This document shows positions 15,665 to 23,728 of a stretch of DNA of 35,169 nucleotides, in pieces. The DNA is from an uncultured bacterium. Its GTDB lineage: Bacteria; Planctomycetota; J058. How positions within the stretch are numbered: the first letter of the stretch is position 1; each line of letters starts with the position of its first letter. The stretch is taken from NCBI GenBank assembly GCA_937911525.1, contig CALDQK010000828.1, positions 1-35,169 of the forward strand, written 5' to 3'. The position numbers were made by a program, and so were the translations under genes. The notes under the pieces were generated by a model that saw only the letters and a program-made list of their open reading frames with translations, was not told the origin of the DNA and did not search any database.

Positions 15665-17517
15665 AGTCAGCGCTGTACAGCAACATGATGCGCGCGACGG
15701 AAGAGTTAAAGAGCATCGTCTCCTCACTGAGCACTCGCACCTTGGTTTCCAGGTGCGCCGCCTACATCACCTTCGACGAGCGCAAGAAGACCAGCCAAGT
15801 CCAGTTGAGCTCCCCCTTCAAGGAGATCTACTTCCTCCTTGAGATCATGCTGGCGACCGAGGAACCGTCTCCCGAGGCGGAGGTCGAGCTCACAGAAGGC
15901 ACGTGGCAGAGGCTCGCTTCTCTGTTGGAAGAGGTGATTCAGCAGTACGGCCTGATGTATTGGGACGCCCCCGACACCCAACCGGACGCCATTGAGGACT
16001 GGGAGCGAATCACCTCTGTCGCAATGCCGGTCTTCTTGGACTACCACAACACGCCAACGCTGGCGTCTGCGCAGCAGCTTCGGGAGAAGGCCATAGGTCT
16101 TCTCGCTCCCTTCGACGACGCCATAGAGGAAGGGCATGGCCTAACGGCAAGCCAGGCGGTGGCCGCCGTCGACACCCTTCAAGCAGTTCTTCAGGAAAAC
16201 CTCGACTCCCTTGTCGCAACTACGGGGGACATGCTTGCTCTCCAGAAACATGCTTGTCGGCCTCCATTCGACGTAAAGAGAATTCAGGAGGAGGCCAAGT
16301 CTCCCGAGAACGTCGCCCTAGCCACGAAGTACTTTCGGCTTCTCAACGATGCATTCGTCGTCCGCCGAGATCAGATCGCAGCAGCCTTCGACTCGGAGGT
16401 AGCGAACGCGTTCTGGAAGCTGTTCTCCTCCCGCAGGCAAGAGGTTGCTGACCCCAAGCTCTACTTCACTGATTTCTACAGATCGGAGAAGGCGCCGCTC
16501 TTCGAGATCGAGGACGGGGTGGCATGCTGTCCCTCGATCAACGCTGTATATGCAGCAGTGCTCGATCGATTGACCTGTTCCATGCTCTCGAACGGTGAAC
16601 GTGTAGAGGCGTTCTTACGCCACCGCGGTCGCTATCTGGAAGAGCAAACGGCCGATGCCCTAGCCCGAGTTATCGGACCGGGCGCCACGGTTTGGCCCGG
16701 GCTCTATGAGACCAGAGACCTTCACCACGAGCACGACCTGGTCGTCGTGGTTGGTCGCACCGTGCTCGTTGTGGAGTGCAAGTCGACTCCACTTCGGGAA
16801 CCGCTTCGAGACCAGGGTCGGGCGTTTCCCAGGCTCAAGCGCGACTTCGAGAAGACGATCCAGGAAGGTTCTGACCAAGCCTGGAGGATACGAACGGCGC
16901 TCTTTCATGAACGACGAGAGTTCCCGTTGTTCGACAAGACCCGTGACCTAGTTCTGACGCTAAGACCTGACGACGTTGACGAGGTCTTCGAGATCGTCGT
17001 AACAGCCGATCGGTATGGCGCCCTCGCTACTGACCTGACGATGCTCTTGGAGAGGTCAGAGAATCACCCTTCACCATGGGCCGTCAATCTCTGGGACCTC
17101 GACGAACTCACGAGACGTTGGCGGCCGTTGGGCCAATCCCCTGAGTCCTTCTTCGAGTATCTGCGGACGCGTCGGGAGGTCCACGGCTTGGTCTTCAGCG
17201 AGGATGAGTTCTGCTTTGCAGGCTATTTCATCCACCACGGTCCGTGGCAGCCGGGGCTTGCAGGCCAGGCGGACAGGGTGTTCCTGAACCCGTCCTATGG
17301 GTCGATCTTTGATGACGCCTATCAAGCGGAGATGCGCGGGGAACAACTGCCGATTCCGAAACGTCAGCCCCCTGTAATGATGGATCCACGAACAGACGAG
17401 TTCGTGCACATGGGACCTGCCACGCCTCAGGTCAGGCGGAAGGGAAGAAAGACCGGGCGGAACGCTCCCTGTCCCTGTGGGTCTGGAAAGAAGTACAAGC
17501 GCTGTTGCCTAGGCTAG
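15661..17517 (+). CDS. PD-(D/E)XK nuclease-like protein with SEC-C tail
   Basis: The product is 618 residues. The first 330 residues or so are helical and not recognised. A nuclease-like core follows: HEHDLVVVVG with Asp359, then TVLVVECKST with Glu372-Cys-Lys374, the D-x(12)-E-C-K spacing of the PD-(D/E)XK fold. The C-terminus is a SEC-C zinc-binding motif, APCPCGSGKKYKRCC, which is common at the ends of SecA and of many nucleic-acid or defence proteins. TTG 15661 has GGAG eight bases upstream and overlaps the stop of the phosphatase remnant (TTGA); ATG 15685 is the alternative. GC content is lower than in the phage-like module to the right. A DNA- or RNA-cleaving defence role is plausible but not shown. 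Confidence 0.75.
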   Translation: MKSALYSNMMRATEELKSIVSSLSTRTLVSRCAAYITFDERKKTSQVQLSSPFKEIYFLLEIMLATEEPSPEAEVELTEGTWQRLASLLEEVIQQYGLMYWDAPDTQPDAIEDWERITSVAMPVFLDYHNTPTLASAQQLREKAIGLLAPFDDAIEEGHGLTASQAVAAVDTLQAVLQENLDSLVATTGDMLALQKHACRPPFDVKRIQEEAKSPENVALATKYFRLLNDAFVVRRDQIAAAFDSEVANAFWKLFSSRRQEVADPKLYFTDFYRSEKAPLFEIEDGVACCPSINAVYAAVLDRLTCSMLSNGERVEAFLRHRGRYLEEQTADALARVIGPGATVWPGLYETRDLHHEHDLVVVVGRTVLVVECKSTPLREPLRDQGRAFPRLKRDFEKTIQEGSDQAWRIRTALFHERREFPLFDKTRDLVLTLRPDDVDEVFEIVVTADRYGALATDLTMLLERSENHPSPWAVNLWDLDELTRRWRPLGQSPESFFEYLRTRREVHGLVFSEDEFCFAGYFIHHGPWQPGLAGQADRVFLNPSYGSIFDDAYQAEMRGEQLPIPKRQPPVMMDPRTDEFVHMGPATPQVRRKGRKTGRNAPCPCGSGKKYKRCCLG

Positions 17518-18174
17518 CGACTCCTGTCGCTGCCTGGTTCGACCACACACGTGGCCGCAATCTGCCGGGGACGGCTTAGCCGACGATTCGCTGCCGCGGC
17601 TCGTTCCATCCGCTCGCCCTCCGACAGGCGACTGGCTCCGGTCGACTTTGCAGTCGTAGCCCTCGCTGTCTCCTCAGCGATGTTGCACCAGGAGTGTCGA
17701 CGCCAACGGCCTCGCAGTCTTAACCGCAGCGAGCCCTAGGCCGATCGGGAGCCGGGGAGATCACTCTCGAAGCCACGTCCGCCATGCCATGCGTAGGGCG
17801 GCCCGGGCATACCTATCACACCCGTCGCCAAGGCTGTCGCCGAGGTTGGACCGGGCCCTCGCCCCGCCAAGCAAGAGCTCTAGGGGGTGGACACGGCCGA
17901 GAGCGTGAGGATTCAGAGACTGCGGTCGCTTGGCGGGAGGTGGTGCGAGCCGGCTCTCCCAAGTTCACCACCCTCTGGGGGAGTACTACCTCGAAACTCC
18001 CTTGATCCGGGTCGCCAGCAAGACTCGCCAACGAGTTCTGGCCCCGCGTTTCGTTCGCCCGAACGTCGAGAAGCTACCTCGACCACGCTCGTCGAAGTAT
18101 CGAGTGCCGGGATTCACTGCTACAGGGGCGCCTTCCTACTGTGATCAACGTCAAGCACGAAGCCGAGGTTGATC
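17518..18174. other. Non-coding gap between island and phage-like module
   Basis: No frame in these 650 or so bases has a convincing start, codon pattern or recognisable domain; short open frames here look random. It separates the SEC-C nuclease gene from the tightly packed module that begins at 18175, so it probably holds that module's promoter and possibly an old junction. GATCAAC (18143-18149) and GTTGATC (18168-18174) form a 7-bp inverted repeat just before the GTG start at 18175 and could be an operator. Confidence 0.5.
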
Positions 18175-18411
18175 GTGAAGCAAAGCGTCACCAACACTAC
18201 GAACGATGCCTTTGAGGAGGTCGACGAGGCAGTCCAACATCTCTACGACCTCGTTCATCGCCGGTGGCACCCGAGGAGTGAGGAGCAGGAGAAGGTCCTC
18301 GAAGGGACCCCGAAGGACGTCTGCGACGCGCTCGAGGACCTGCGCGAGATCACCCTCGAGCTGAAGGGACTCTGGGACTACCTCGGCGCGAAGCTGGAGC
18401 GGGCGGCATGA
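18175..18411 (+). CDS. Small acidic helical protein opening the phage-like operon
   Basis: The product is about 78 residues, acidic and helical: NDAFEEVDEAVQHLYDLVHR, then a central segment, then EDLREITLELKGLWDYLGAK. It has no Cys and no motif I know. I chose GTG 18175 because GAGG at 18164-18167 lies seven bases upstream; TTG 18169 is too close to that site. Its TGA overlaps the ATG of the Cas4-like nuclease gene (ATGA), so it is the first gene of the long overlapping operon and may assist the nuclease. Function is unknown. Confidence 0.6.
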   Translation: MKQSVTNTTNDAFEEVDEAVQHLYDLVHRRWHPRSEEQEKVLEGTPKDVCDALEDLREITLELKGLWDYLGAKLERAA

Positions 18412-19493
18412 GCGCGTCGGTCGCTTCGAGCCCCCACCACCAGAGCGGGCTTGTTCTTTGGCAGCGCTGCCCGCGACAGTACTGGTTTCAGCAAGTCGCC
18501 AAGCTGCTCCCGGACTACGCCACAACGGGCTACGCCGGACCGCTGGGGGTGGCCGGGCACGTCGGCTGCCAAGTCGTCCTGCGGGACCACGCCGCGAGCA
18601 GGGCGCGTGTCCTCGACGCGATGCTGGAGGCCTTCGAGGCGGAGCTCGCCAAGGGCCAGGAGCAGGGGCGCACCTACGACCCGGACCAGACCGGCCGCGC
18701 GCTCGAGCGGCTCGAGCAGGAGCACCTCGAGTTGGTCCTACGACTGGCCCAGGACCGCCGGGTCCACGCGATCGAGTGGGCCCACACGGAGCTGCCCTTC
18801 GAGTGGCAGGACCAGCACGGGCGCGTGTTTCGCGGGACGGTGGACGCGCTCGGTCGCGCGACCGATTACGTCGAGGGCTTCTCGGTCTTTGGGCGCGAGC
18901 CCCTCGACCTGGAGCCGGGCGACTGGGTCATCGTCGATTGGAAGTTCGGGCGGGAGCTCGAGCTGAGCCGCGTCGGGCTCTCGCTCAACGTGCAGCTCGC
19001 CTTCTACAGCGTGGCCGCGTCCAAGCGCTTCCCCGGCCGGCGATTCCGCGCCTGCCTTGGGGTCCTGCGTGAACTGGCCAGCAGCCAGCGGCCCACCGAC
19101 GCCGACGGGCAGCCGATCCCCAAGACGCTGGAGGAGCTGAATCCGGCCTACGTGGAGGCATTCGCTGGCGGACAGCCGATCACCAACGAGCTGCGCGCTC
19201 GGGCGGAGAAGAGTCGGCGGCGGTTTCGCCGGGACAACGCGAACGTCCCCAAGCGGATCAAGCGAACGAACCCGGTCTGGGAGGCGGCGCGAGACGCACC
19301 GAAGGGGCCGCTGTTCCACGAGGCCCGGATCGCTTGGGACGTCGTGGCCCCCACGCTGCGCCAGACGATCCACGAGATCGAGATCGCGCGGCGAGACGGC
19401 GGCGAGGGGGCCTTCCCAGCTCGTGGGCCCGTGACCGGCGCCTGCCGCCTCTGCCCCTACCACCGCCAGTGCGTGGCCCGCCCTGCCGAGTAG
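18408..19493 (+). CDS. Cas4/RecB-like PD-(D/E)XK exonuclease with Fe-S cluster
   Basis: The product is 361 residues. Nuclease motifs are FRGTVDALGR with Asp146, VIVDWKFG with Asp177 and Lys179, and NVQLAFYS. One Cys near residue 21 (LWQRCPRQYW) and a C-terminal C-x2-C-x5-C (CRLCPYHRQC) give the four cysteines that hold an iron-sulfur cluster in Cas4 and AddB-type nucleases. Such enzymes resect DNA ends during recombination or phage replication. No CRISPR array or cas1/cas2 is in the window, so this is a phage-type recombination nuclease rather than a CRISPR protein. It starts with an ATGA overlap and is followed 29 bases later by the zinc-cluster protein gene. Confidence 0.85.
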   Translation: MSASVASSPHHQSGLVLWQRCPRQYWFQQVAKLLPDYATTGYAGPLGVAGHVGCQVVLRDHAASRARVLDAMLEAFEAELAKGQEQGRTYDPDQTGRALERLEQEHLELVLRLAQDRRVHAIEWAHTELPFEWQDQHGRVFRGTVDALGRATDYVEGFSVFGREPLDLEPGDWVIVDWKFGRELELSRVGLSLNVQLAFYSVAASKRFPGRRFRACLGVLRELASSQRPTDADGQPIPKTLEELNPAYVEAFAGGQPITNELRARAEKSRRRFRRDNANVPKRIKRTNPVWEAARDAPKGPLFHEARIAWDVVAPTLRQTIHEIEIARRDGGEGAFPARGPVTGACRLCPYHRQCVARPAE

Positions 19494-19522
19494 CCCGAAC
19501 ACCCCCAACGAAAGGACATGTG

Positions 19523-20500
19523 ATGACCCCCAACCAGCAAGAGCTCGTCGCCGACTGGATCCTCGAGAACCCCGGCTCGACGCCACAGCAAGCGATCGCC
19601 GCCCTCCGGGAGACCGGCCAGTGGCCGCAGGAGAGCGCCGCGGGCGCGATCCCGGCCCTGGACGTGGGCCCGCCCCGCGAGATCGTGCCCGAGGGAGCTG
19701 CGCTCGCGCCGGAATCCTCCCAGGCCACCGGAATGGCCCAGCACCTGCCCCTGGCGACGCCGGAGCCCGAGGCCGACGCCATGGCGGTCGGGGCAGGCCT
19801 CGAGGAGTTCGGGGCCGACGACGTGCGGATCCCCCAGCTCAAGATCCGACAGGCCCAGACCAAGAACGCCGACGACGTCCCTGAGGGGACCTGGTTCCTG
19901 ACCTCCGACCTGGAGGGCGCCTCGACCACCCGTGAGGTGGTGTTCCTGGAGATGCGCAAGGAGCGCAGCCTCCTCCTGCCCTACGGCGGCGGCGACGCGG
20001 CGGACGCGGCGATCCACCGGATCCACCAGCAGACCGGCGTCGAGGTGCCCCAGGGCTGGGAAGGGCCGGTGTGCTTCTCGCGCGATCGCGTTCAGCCCGT
20101 TCAGCAGGAGGGGATCGAGGTCCTGGCGAGCGACTGCAAGCGCTGCCCCATGTCGCGCTGGCGCTCGGTCCGCGGGCGACGGATCCAGGACTGCGGGGAG
20201 TCTTACCGGATCTTGTTCTACGACCTCGAAGCGCAGATCCCGGCCGTGTTCTACGCACGGGGGTCGGCGATCCGCCCGACTCGGGACCTGCTCACCAACC
20301 TCCAGGTGGCCTGCCGCCGACGGAAGCTGCCCGCCTACGGCTTCAGCTTCGTGATCTCGACCAAGAAGCGGGACACGAACGACGGCACCTACCACGTGCC
20401 GGTCTTCGGCCGACCGATCCAGATCGAGGACGCCGACGAGATCACCCAGTTCGGCGGGATCCGCGCGGCCTGCGCCGCGGTGCAGGTCGAGGAGGACTGA
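19523..20500 (+). CDS. Phage-type zinc-cluster protein, function unknown
   Basis: The product is 325 residues. The N-terminus NQQELVADWILENPGSTPQQ looks like a small three-helix module. A proline- and alanine-rich linker follows to about residue 95. The main domain starts VRIPQLKIRQAQTKNADDVP and contains SDCKRCPMSRW and RIQDCGESYRILFYDL, so Cys residues near 210 and 235 may bind zinc. I recall similar proteins next to RecB/Cas4-like nucleases in phages and mobile elements, where a single-strand DNA-binding role is suspected. ATG 19523 has AAAGGA six bases upstream. The stop overlaps the next start (TGATG). I do not assign a function beyond replication or recombination accessory. Confidence 0.6.
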   Translation: MTPNQQELVADWILENPGSTPQQAIAALRETGQWPQESAAGAIPALDVGPPREIVPEGAALAPESSQATGMAQHLPLATPEPEADAMAVGAGLEEFGADDVRIPQLKIRQAQTKNADDVPEGTWFLTSDLEGASTTREVVFLEMRKERSLLLPYGGGDAADAAIHRIHQQTGVEVPQGWEGPVCFSRDRVQPVQQEGIEVLASDCKRCPMSRWRSVRGRRIQDCGESYRILFYDLEAQIPAVFYARGSAIRPTRDLLTNLQVACRRRKLPAYGFSFVISTKKRDTNDGTYHVPVFGRPIQIEDADEITQFGGIRAACAAVQVEED

Positions 20501-21489
20501 TGTCGCGCGCCGTCCTCAGCGCCGGGCCGTCCGGCAACGGCCAGCTCCCCGCCGACGTGGTCTCGCTCCAGGGCACCCTGCTCCGTCACCGAACGACGCG
20601 AAGCACCTGGGGGATCGCCCAGTTCCATGTGGAGCAGGGACCCGAGGAGATCAACGTCGGCGCCGAGTTGACCGTCGTCGGGGCCACGGTCGGGGCGGTC
20701 GCGCCCGGGGCGTCGCTCAAGCTGGAGGGGCGCCTCGAGCGGCACCCCCGCTGGGGGCTGCAGCTCAAGGTCGAGCGGTTGGAGAACCAGGGCGTTCGCA
20801 GCGGGTGGGCAGCGGCGAACTGGCTGCTCCGCCTCGACGGGGTCGGACGCGTCCTGGCTGACCGACTGGTGTGCACCTTCCCCGGCGACCAGCTCCTCGA
20901 GGTCCTGAACAGCACCCCCGGTGAGGAGTCGGACCCGCTCCTCGAAGTCCAGGGGATCAGCGCCCACAAGGCGCGCACGATCCGCGAGTCGTGGGCCACC
21001 GTCGGCCAGACCTTCAATCCCGATGACTTGCGCTACCTCGAGGGCGACTGCGGGCTGACCCGTTGGGAGACCCAGTCGGTGCTCAGCCTCGCCAAGAAGC
21101 AGGGCGTCGAGCCGCGGGCGCTGCTCGAGCAGGACCCCTACAGCCTGACAGAGCTCAAGGGCTGGGGCTTCCCGCGGGCGGATCGCGTCGCGCTCAAGGC
21201 GGGCATGGAGCGTGAGGCGCCGGCGCGGCTCGAGGCGGCTGCGCTCTACGTCCTGCGGAAAGTCTGCAGCGACGAAGGACACACGGCGCTGACCCGCAAG
21301 CAGCTGATCCGACACACCGTCGAGTTGCTCGCCGTGAGCGGCGAGAAGGTCTTCGGCGCGCTGGCCTCGCTGGTCCAGAAGACCCTTGTGATGGTCAGCG
21401 AGGAGGACGGGCGCCTGCTCGTCTGCGACCCCGACCTCTACTTGGCTGAGCGCCAGATCCTGCGCGGGGTGCGACGTGGCGCCCGCTAA
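20500..21489 (+). CDS. RecD2-like N-terminal half (OB and HhH domains)
   Basis: The product is 329 residues and matches only the non-motor half of RecD2-type helicases. SLQGTLLRHRTTRSTWGIAQ FHV and ASLKLEGRLERHPRWGLQLK correspond to the N-terminal OB-like domain. Helix-hairpin-helix segments follow: LDGVGRVLADRLV, VQGISAHKARTIRESW and LTELKGWGFPRADRVALKAG, as in RecD2. There is no Walker motif; the ATPase half is encoded separately at 21996-23195. Together they total 728 residues, close to a normal RecD2. Start ATG 20500 has GGAGGA upstream and overlaps the previous stop; its own end overlaps the next start. Probably the two chains assemble into one 5'-3' helicase. Confidence 0.75.
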   Translation: MSRAVLSAGPSGNGQLPADVVSLQGTLLRHRTTRSTWGIAQFHVEQGPEEINVGAELTVVGATVGAVAPGASLKLEGRLERHPRWGLQLKVERLENQGVRSGWAAANWLLRLDGVGRVLADRLVCTFPGDQLLEVLNSTPGEESDPLLEVQGISAHKARTIRESWATVGQTFNPDDLRYLEGDCGLTRWETQSVLSLAKKQGVEPRALLEQDPYSLTELKGWGFPRADRVALKAGMEREAPARLEAAALYVLRKVCSDEGHTALTRKQLIRHTVELLAVSGEKVFGALASLVQKTLVMVSEEDGRLLVCDPDLYLAERQILRGVRRGAR

Positions 21490-21697
21490 GGCCGCAGACG
21501 CCTGCCTGCACCGCGTGCAGCTCGTCCACGCCAAGGCGGTCGTGGGCGACCTCTGCAAGCTCAAGACGATCTGCACCGCGTGTCAGCGGTGGTTCACGCA
21601 CCGATTCACTGGAACCGAAGCCGAGGAGGCCGCGCGGGCCTGGTACTACGTGCCGCCCGGGCTGCCTCCTCGGCGGAAAGGAGGACGTAGACGATGA
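21476..21697 (+). CDS. Small basic protein with CTAC metal-site motif
   Basis: The product is 73 residues. It has a Cys pair in KTICTACQRWF plus earlier Cys residues (ADACLHRV and GDLCKLK), which could form a small zinc site, and a very basic tail, PPRRKGGRRR. GTG 21476 overlaps the end of the RecD2 N-half gene by 14 bases, and the TGA overlaps the next ATG. The position between the two RecD2 halves suggests that it was inserted into, or arose within, a split helicase gene. Function is unknown; nucleic-acid binding is only suggested by charge. Confidence 0.55.
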   Translation: MAPAKAADACLHRVQLVHAKAVVGDLCKLKTICTACQRWFTHRFTGTEAEEAARAWYYVPPGLPPRRKGGRRR

Positions 21698-21999
21698 GGA
21701 CGTTGTGTCAGGAGGCCCACGAGCTGCTCATGGCTCGCGAGGGCGCCTACGGCGAGATGCTCGCCAGCTGGAAGAGGATCGCGGGGGCAGTCAGTCGTCG
21801 CACCGGGACCTACATGTGCCCCGAGACGGCTCTGTGGGTGCTGATCGAGATGAAGCTCGAGCGGGACCGCCACAGCCCCGAAAACCCCGATCACCTGCGG
21901 GACGCGATCGGCTACCTGGGGATCCTGGGCCAGGTGCGAGCCGAGCAGGCCAGCGTCCGCAGCTCGGACACGCAGGTCCTCGCGCTGGAGCGACTGTGA
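21694..21999 (+). CDS. DUF6378-like phage protein
   Basis: The product is 101 residues. The pattern REGAYGEMLASWKRIAGAVS, then PETALWVLIEMKLERDRHS, then NPDHLRDAIGYLGILGQV matches the small phage family DUF6378 as I remember it (an all-helical MazG-like fold in appearance, with acidic residues along the helices). Its role in phages is not established; a nucleotide-processing function has been an obvious guess. ATG 21694 overlaps the upstream stop (ATGA), and the stop overlaps the helicase start (GTGA). It is good evidence that the operon is of phage or mobile-element origin. Confidence 0.6.
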   Translation: MRTLCQEAHELLMAREGAYGEMLASWKRIAGAVSRRTGTYMCPETALWVLIEMKLERDRHSPENPDHLRDAIGYLGILGQVRAEQASVRSSDTQVLALERL

Positions 22000-23195
22000 C
22001 GGGCGCGGTCGCGAGCCTGCAGCTCACGCCCGACCAGGAGCGCGCCGTCGAGCTGGCGACGCGCGAGTTCCCGCCGGTGATGGTGATCACCGGCGGGCCG
22101 GGGACGGGCAAGTCCACGGTCCTGCGCTCGATCCTGGATGACTACCGCGCGCAAGGCCTGCGCACGGTCCTGATGGCCCCCAGCGGGAAAGCCGCGGTGC
22201 GAATGCGCGAGGCGACCGGGCGGTCGGCCTACACGATCCACAGCGCTCTAGGCCTGTTCAACGGCGGCCTCTACAAGGCCGGCGGCGTCGAGCTGGCCGA
22301 CGCCGCGATCGTGGACGAGAGCTCGATGGTGGACAGCCGCGTGATGGCCGCGGTCTTCGAGAACACGCAGCATGTGCGGACGTTGATCCTGGTGGGCGAC
22401 GCGGACCAGCTCCCGCCCGTCCAGGAGGGCTGCCCCTTCCTCGATCTGGTGCGATCGGGCCTCGTCCCCACGGTCCGGCTAACCCACGTGCACCGGCAAG
22501 CCGCGGAGAGCGGGATCATTCGGGCCGCTCACCAGATCAACCGCGGGCGCTCGCCTGAGTGGTCGGACGACTTCGCGTTCGTGGCCTGCGAGGAAGCCGA
22601 CGAGGTCCCCGCGACCGTAGCGCGGGTGATCCGCGAGCGGCAGCTGCGGCCTGAAGCCTTCCAGGTCCTCAGTCCACAGAAGACCCGCGCGGCGGGCGTC
22701 AACAACCTGAACGCCTTCCTGGAGAGCCAGCGGGGGACCAAGGCGCCGCTCCTGCGCGAGCGCTTCCGGGCCGGAACGCGAGTGATCCAGACCACGAACG
22801 ACTATGAGCTCGGCGTCATGAACGGCGAGCAGGGCTTCGTGGTCCGGGTCGAGGCGGGGCAGCGACCCGCGCAGGACCAGCTCTGGGTGCGCTTCGACCA
22901 GGGGGCAGAGCACCACTACCAGGGCGGCAAGATCCGTTCGCTCCAGCCGGCCTGGGCCGTGACGTGCCACAAGTCGCAGGGCAGCCAGTGGGACACCGTG
23001 ATCTTCGTGGCCCACAAGAGCGTGGGCTTCCTGCTCAGTCGGTCGCTGCTCTACGTGGCGGTCACGCGAGCCGAGCGGCAGGTCGTGGTCGTCGGTCAGC
23101 AGGCCGCCGTGGACATGGCCGTGCGCAAAGTCCGCGACGTCCGCCGCCGGACCCTGCTGGGGCTCTGGCTCGCCCGAGAGCGAGGTGCGGCGTGA
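21996..23195 (+). CDS. recD2: RecD2-like helicase motor half
   Basis: The product is 399 residues and starts directly at the motor: LTPDQERAVELATREFP, Walker A GGPGTGKST near residue 34, then DESSMVD (motif II), GDADQLPPVQ (III), HRQAAESGI (IV), AVTCHKSQGSQWDTVIF (V) and YVAVTRAERQVVVVG (VI). These are the superfamily 1B motifs of RecD/RecD2/TraA, which unwind DNA 5'-3' using ATP. The N-terminal OB/HhH part normally present in RecD2 is missing here but is encoded by 20500-21489. GTG 21996 overlaps the previous stop. It is part of the same overlapping operon as the Cas4-like nuclease and RuvC-like resolvase, so a recombination or end-processing role is likely. Confidence 0.85.
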   Translation: MTGAVASLQLTPDQERAVELATREFPPVMVITGGPGTGKSTVLRSILDDYRAQGLRTVLMAPSGKAAVRMREATGRSAYTIHSALGLFNGGLYKAGGVELADAAIVDESSMVDSRVMAAVFENTQHVRTLILVGDADQLPPVQEGCPFLDLVRSGLVPTVRLTHVHRQAAESGIIRAAHQINRGRSPEWSDDFAFVACEEADEVPATVARVIRERQLRPEAFQVLSPQKTRAAGVNNLNAFLESQRGTKAPLLRERFRAGTRVIQTTNDYELGVMNGEQGFVVRVEAGQRPAQDQLWVRFDQGAEHHYQGGKIRSLQPAWAVTCHKSQGSQWDTVIFVAHKSVGFLLSRSLLYVAVTRAERQVVVVGQQAAVDMAVRKVRDVRRRTLLGLWLARERGAA

Positions 23196-23728
23196 TTGCG
23201 CAGGTCGACCTGGTCGAGCCCGGGGTCACGCTCGGGACCGCTGTGGGGCAGGTGACGCCGATCCTGGCACTGGACCTGGCCACCGCCACGGGCTGGGCCT
23301 TGCGGGACGGCTACGGCGTCGTCACCAGCGGCGTCATGACCTTCTCGCTTCGGCGCGGGGAGAGCAGCGGCATGCGGCTGCTTCGCTTTCGCCGCTGGCT
23401 GCGCGAGATGCTCGGCGACGGGGAGGTGACGCTCGTCGCCTACGAGCAGCCCGTGATCCACCGCAAGCGGCGTCAGCTCAACGCCAGCGTGGCTCACAAC
23501 CTCGAGGGTGTGCTCCTGCCCGAGCTCGAGGGGCGGATCGACTACGTCTCGCCCACGCCCGCGGAGATCAAGAAGCACGCCACGGGGAAGGGCAACGCCA
23601 GCAAGGCCCTGATGGTCGAGGCCGCCTGCGAGCGCTGGGGGATCGAGGTCAGCGACGACAACGAGGCCGACGCCCTGTGCGTGCTGGCCTGGACCCTGGA
23701 CGAGATCGGGGAGGGGCCAAGGGCGTGA
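23192..23728 (+). CDS. RuvC-like Holliday-junction resolvase, phage type
   Basis: The product is 178 residues. The RNase-H fold acidic residues are visible: Asp in ILALDLATATGWAL, Glu in VAYEQPVIHRK, and Asp-Asn-Glu-Ala-Asp in SDDNEADALCVLAW near the C-terminus. The middle PTPAEIKKHATGKGNASKAL is the typical substrate-binding stretch of phage and bacterial RuvC proteins. It would cut four-way junctions made during replication or recombination. GTG 23192 overlaps the RecD2 motor stop (GTGA), and the gene ends with a GTGA overlap to the primase gene. Catalytic residues look complete. Confidence 0.82.
   Translation: MIAQVDLVEPGVTLGTAVGQVTPILALDLATATGWALRDGYGVVTSGVMTFSLRRGESSGMRLLRFRRWLREMLGDGEVTLVAYEQPVIHRKRRQLNASVAHNLEGVLLPELEGRIDYVSPTPAEIKKHATGKGNASKALMVEAACERWGIEVSDDNEADALCVLAWTLDEIGEGPRA

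Noticed and set aside
17551-18172. Several short plus-strand open frames of 60-85 codons
   Set aside because: No consistent codon bias, ribosome site or recognisable motif; frames overlap each other at random.
18408-19493. Cas4-like nuclease as evidence for a CRISPR-Cas locus
   Set aside because: No direct-repeat array and no other cas gene are visible; the neighbours are phage recombination genes.
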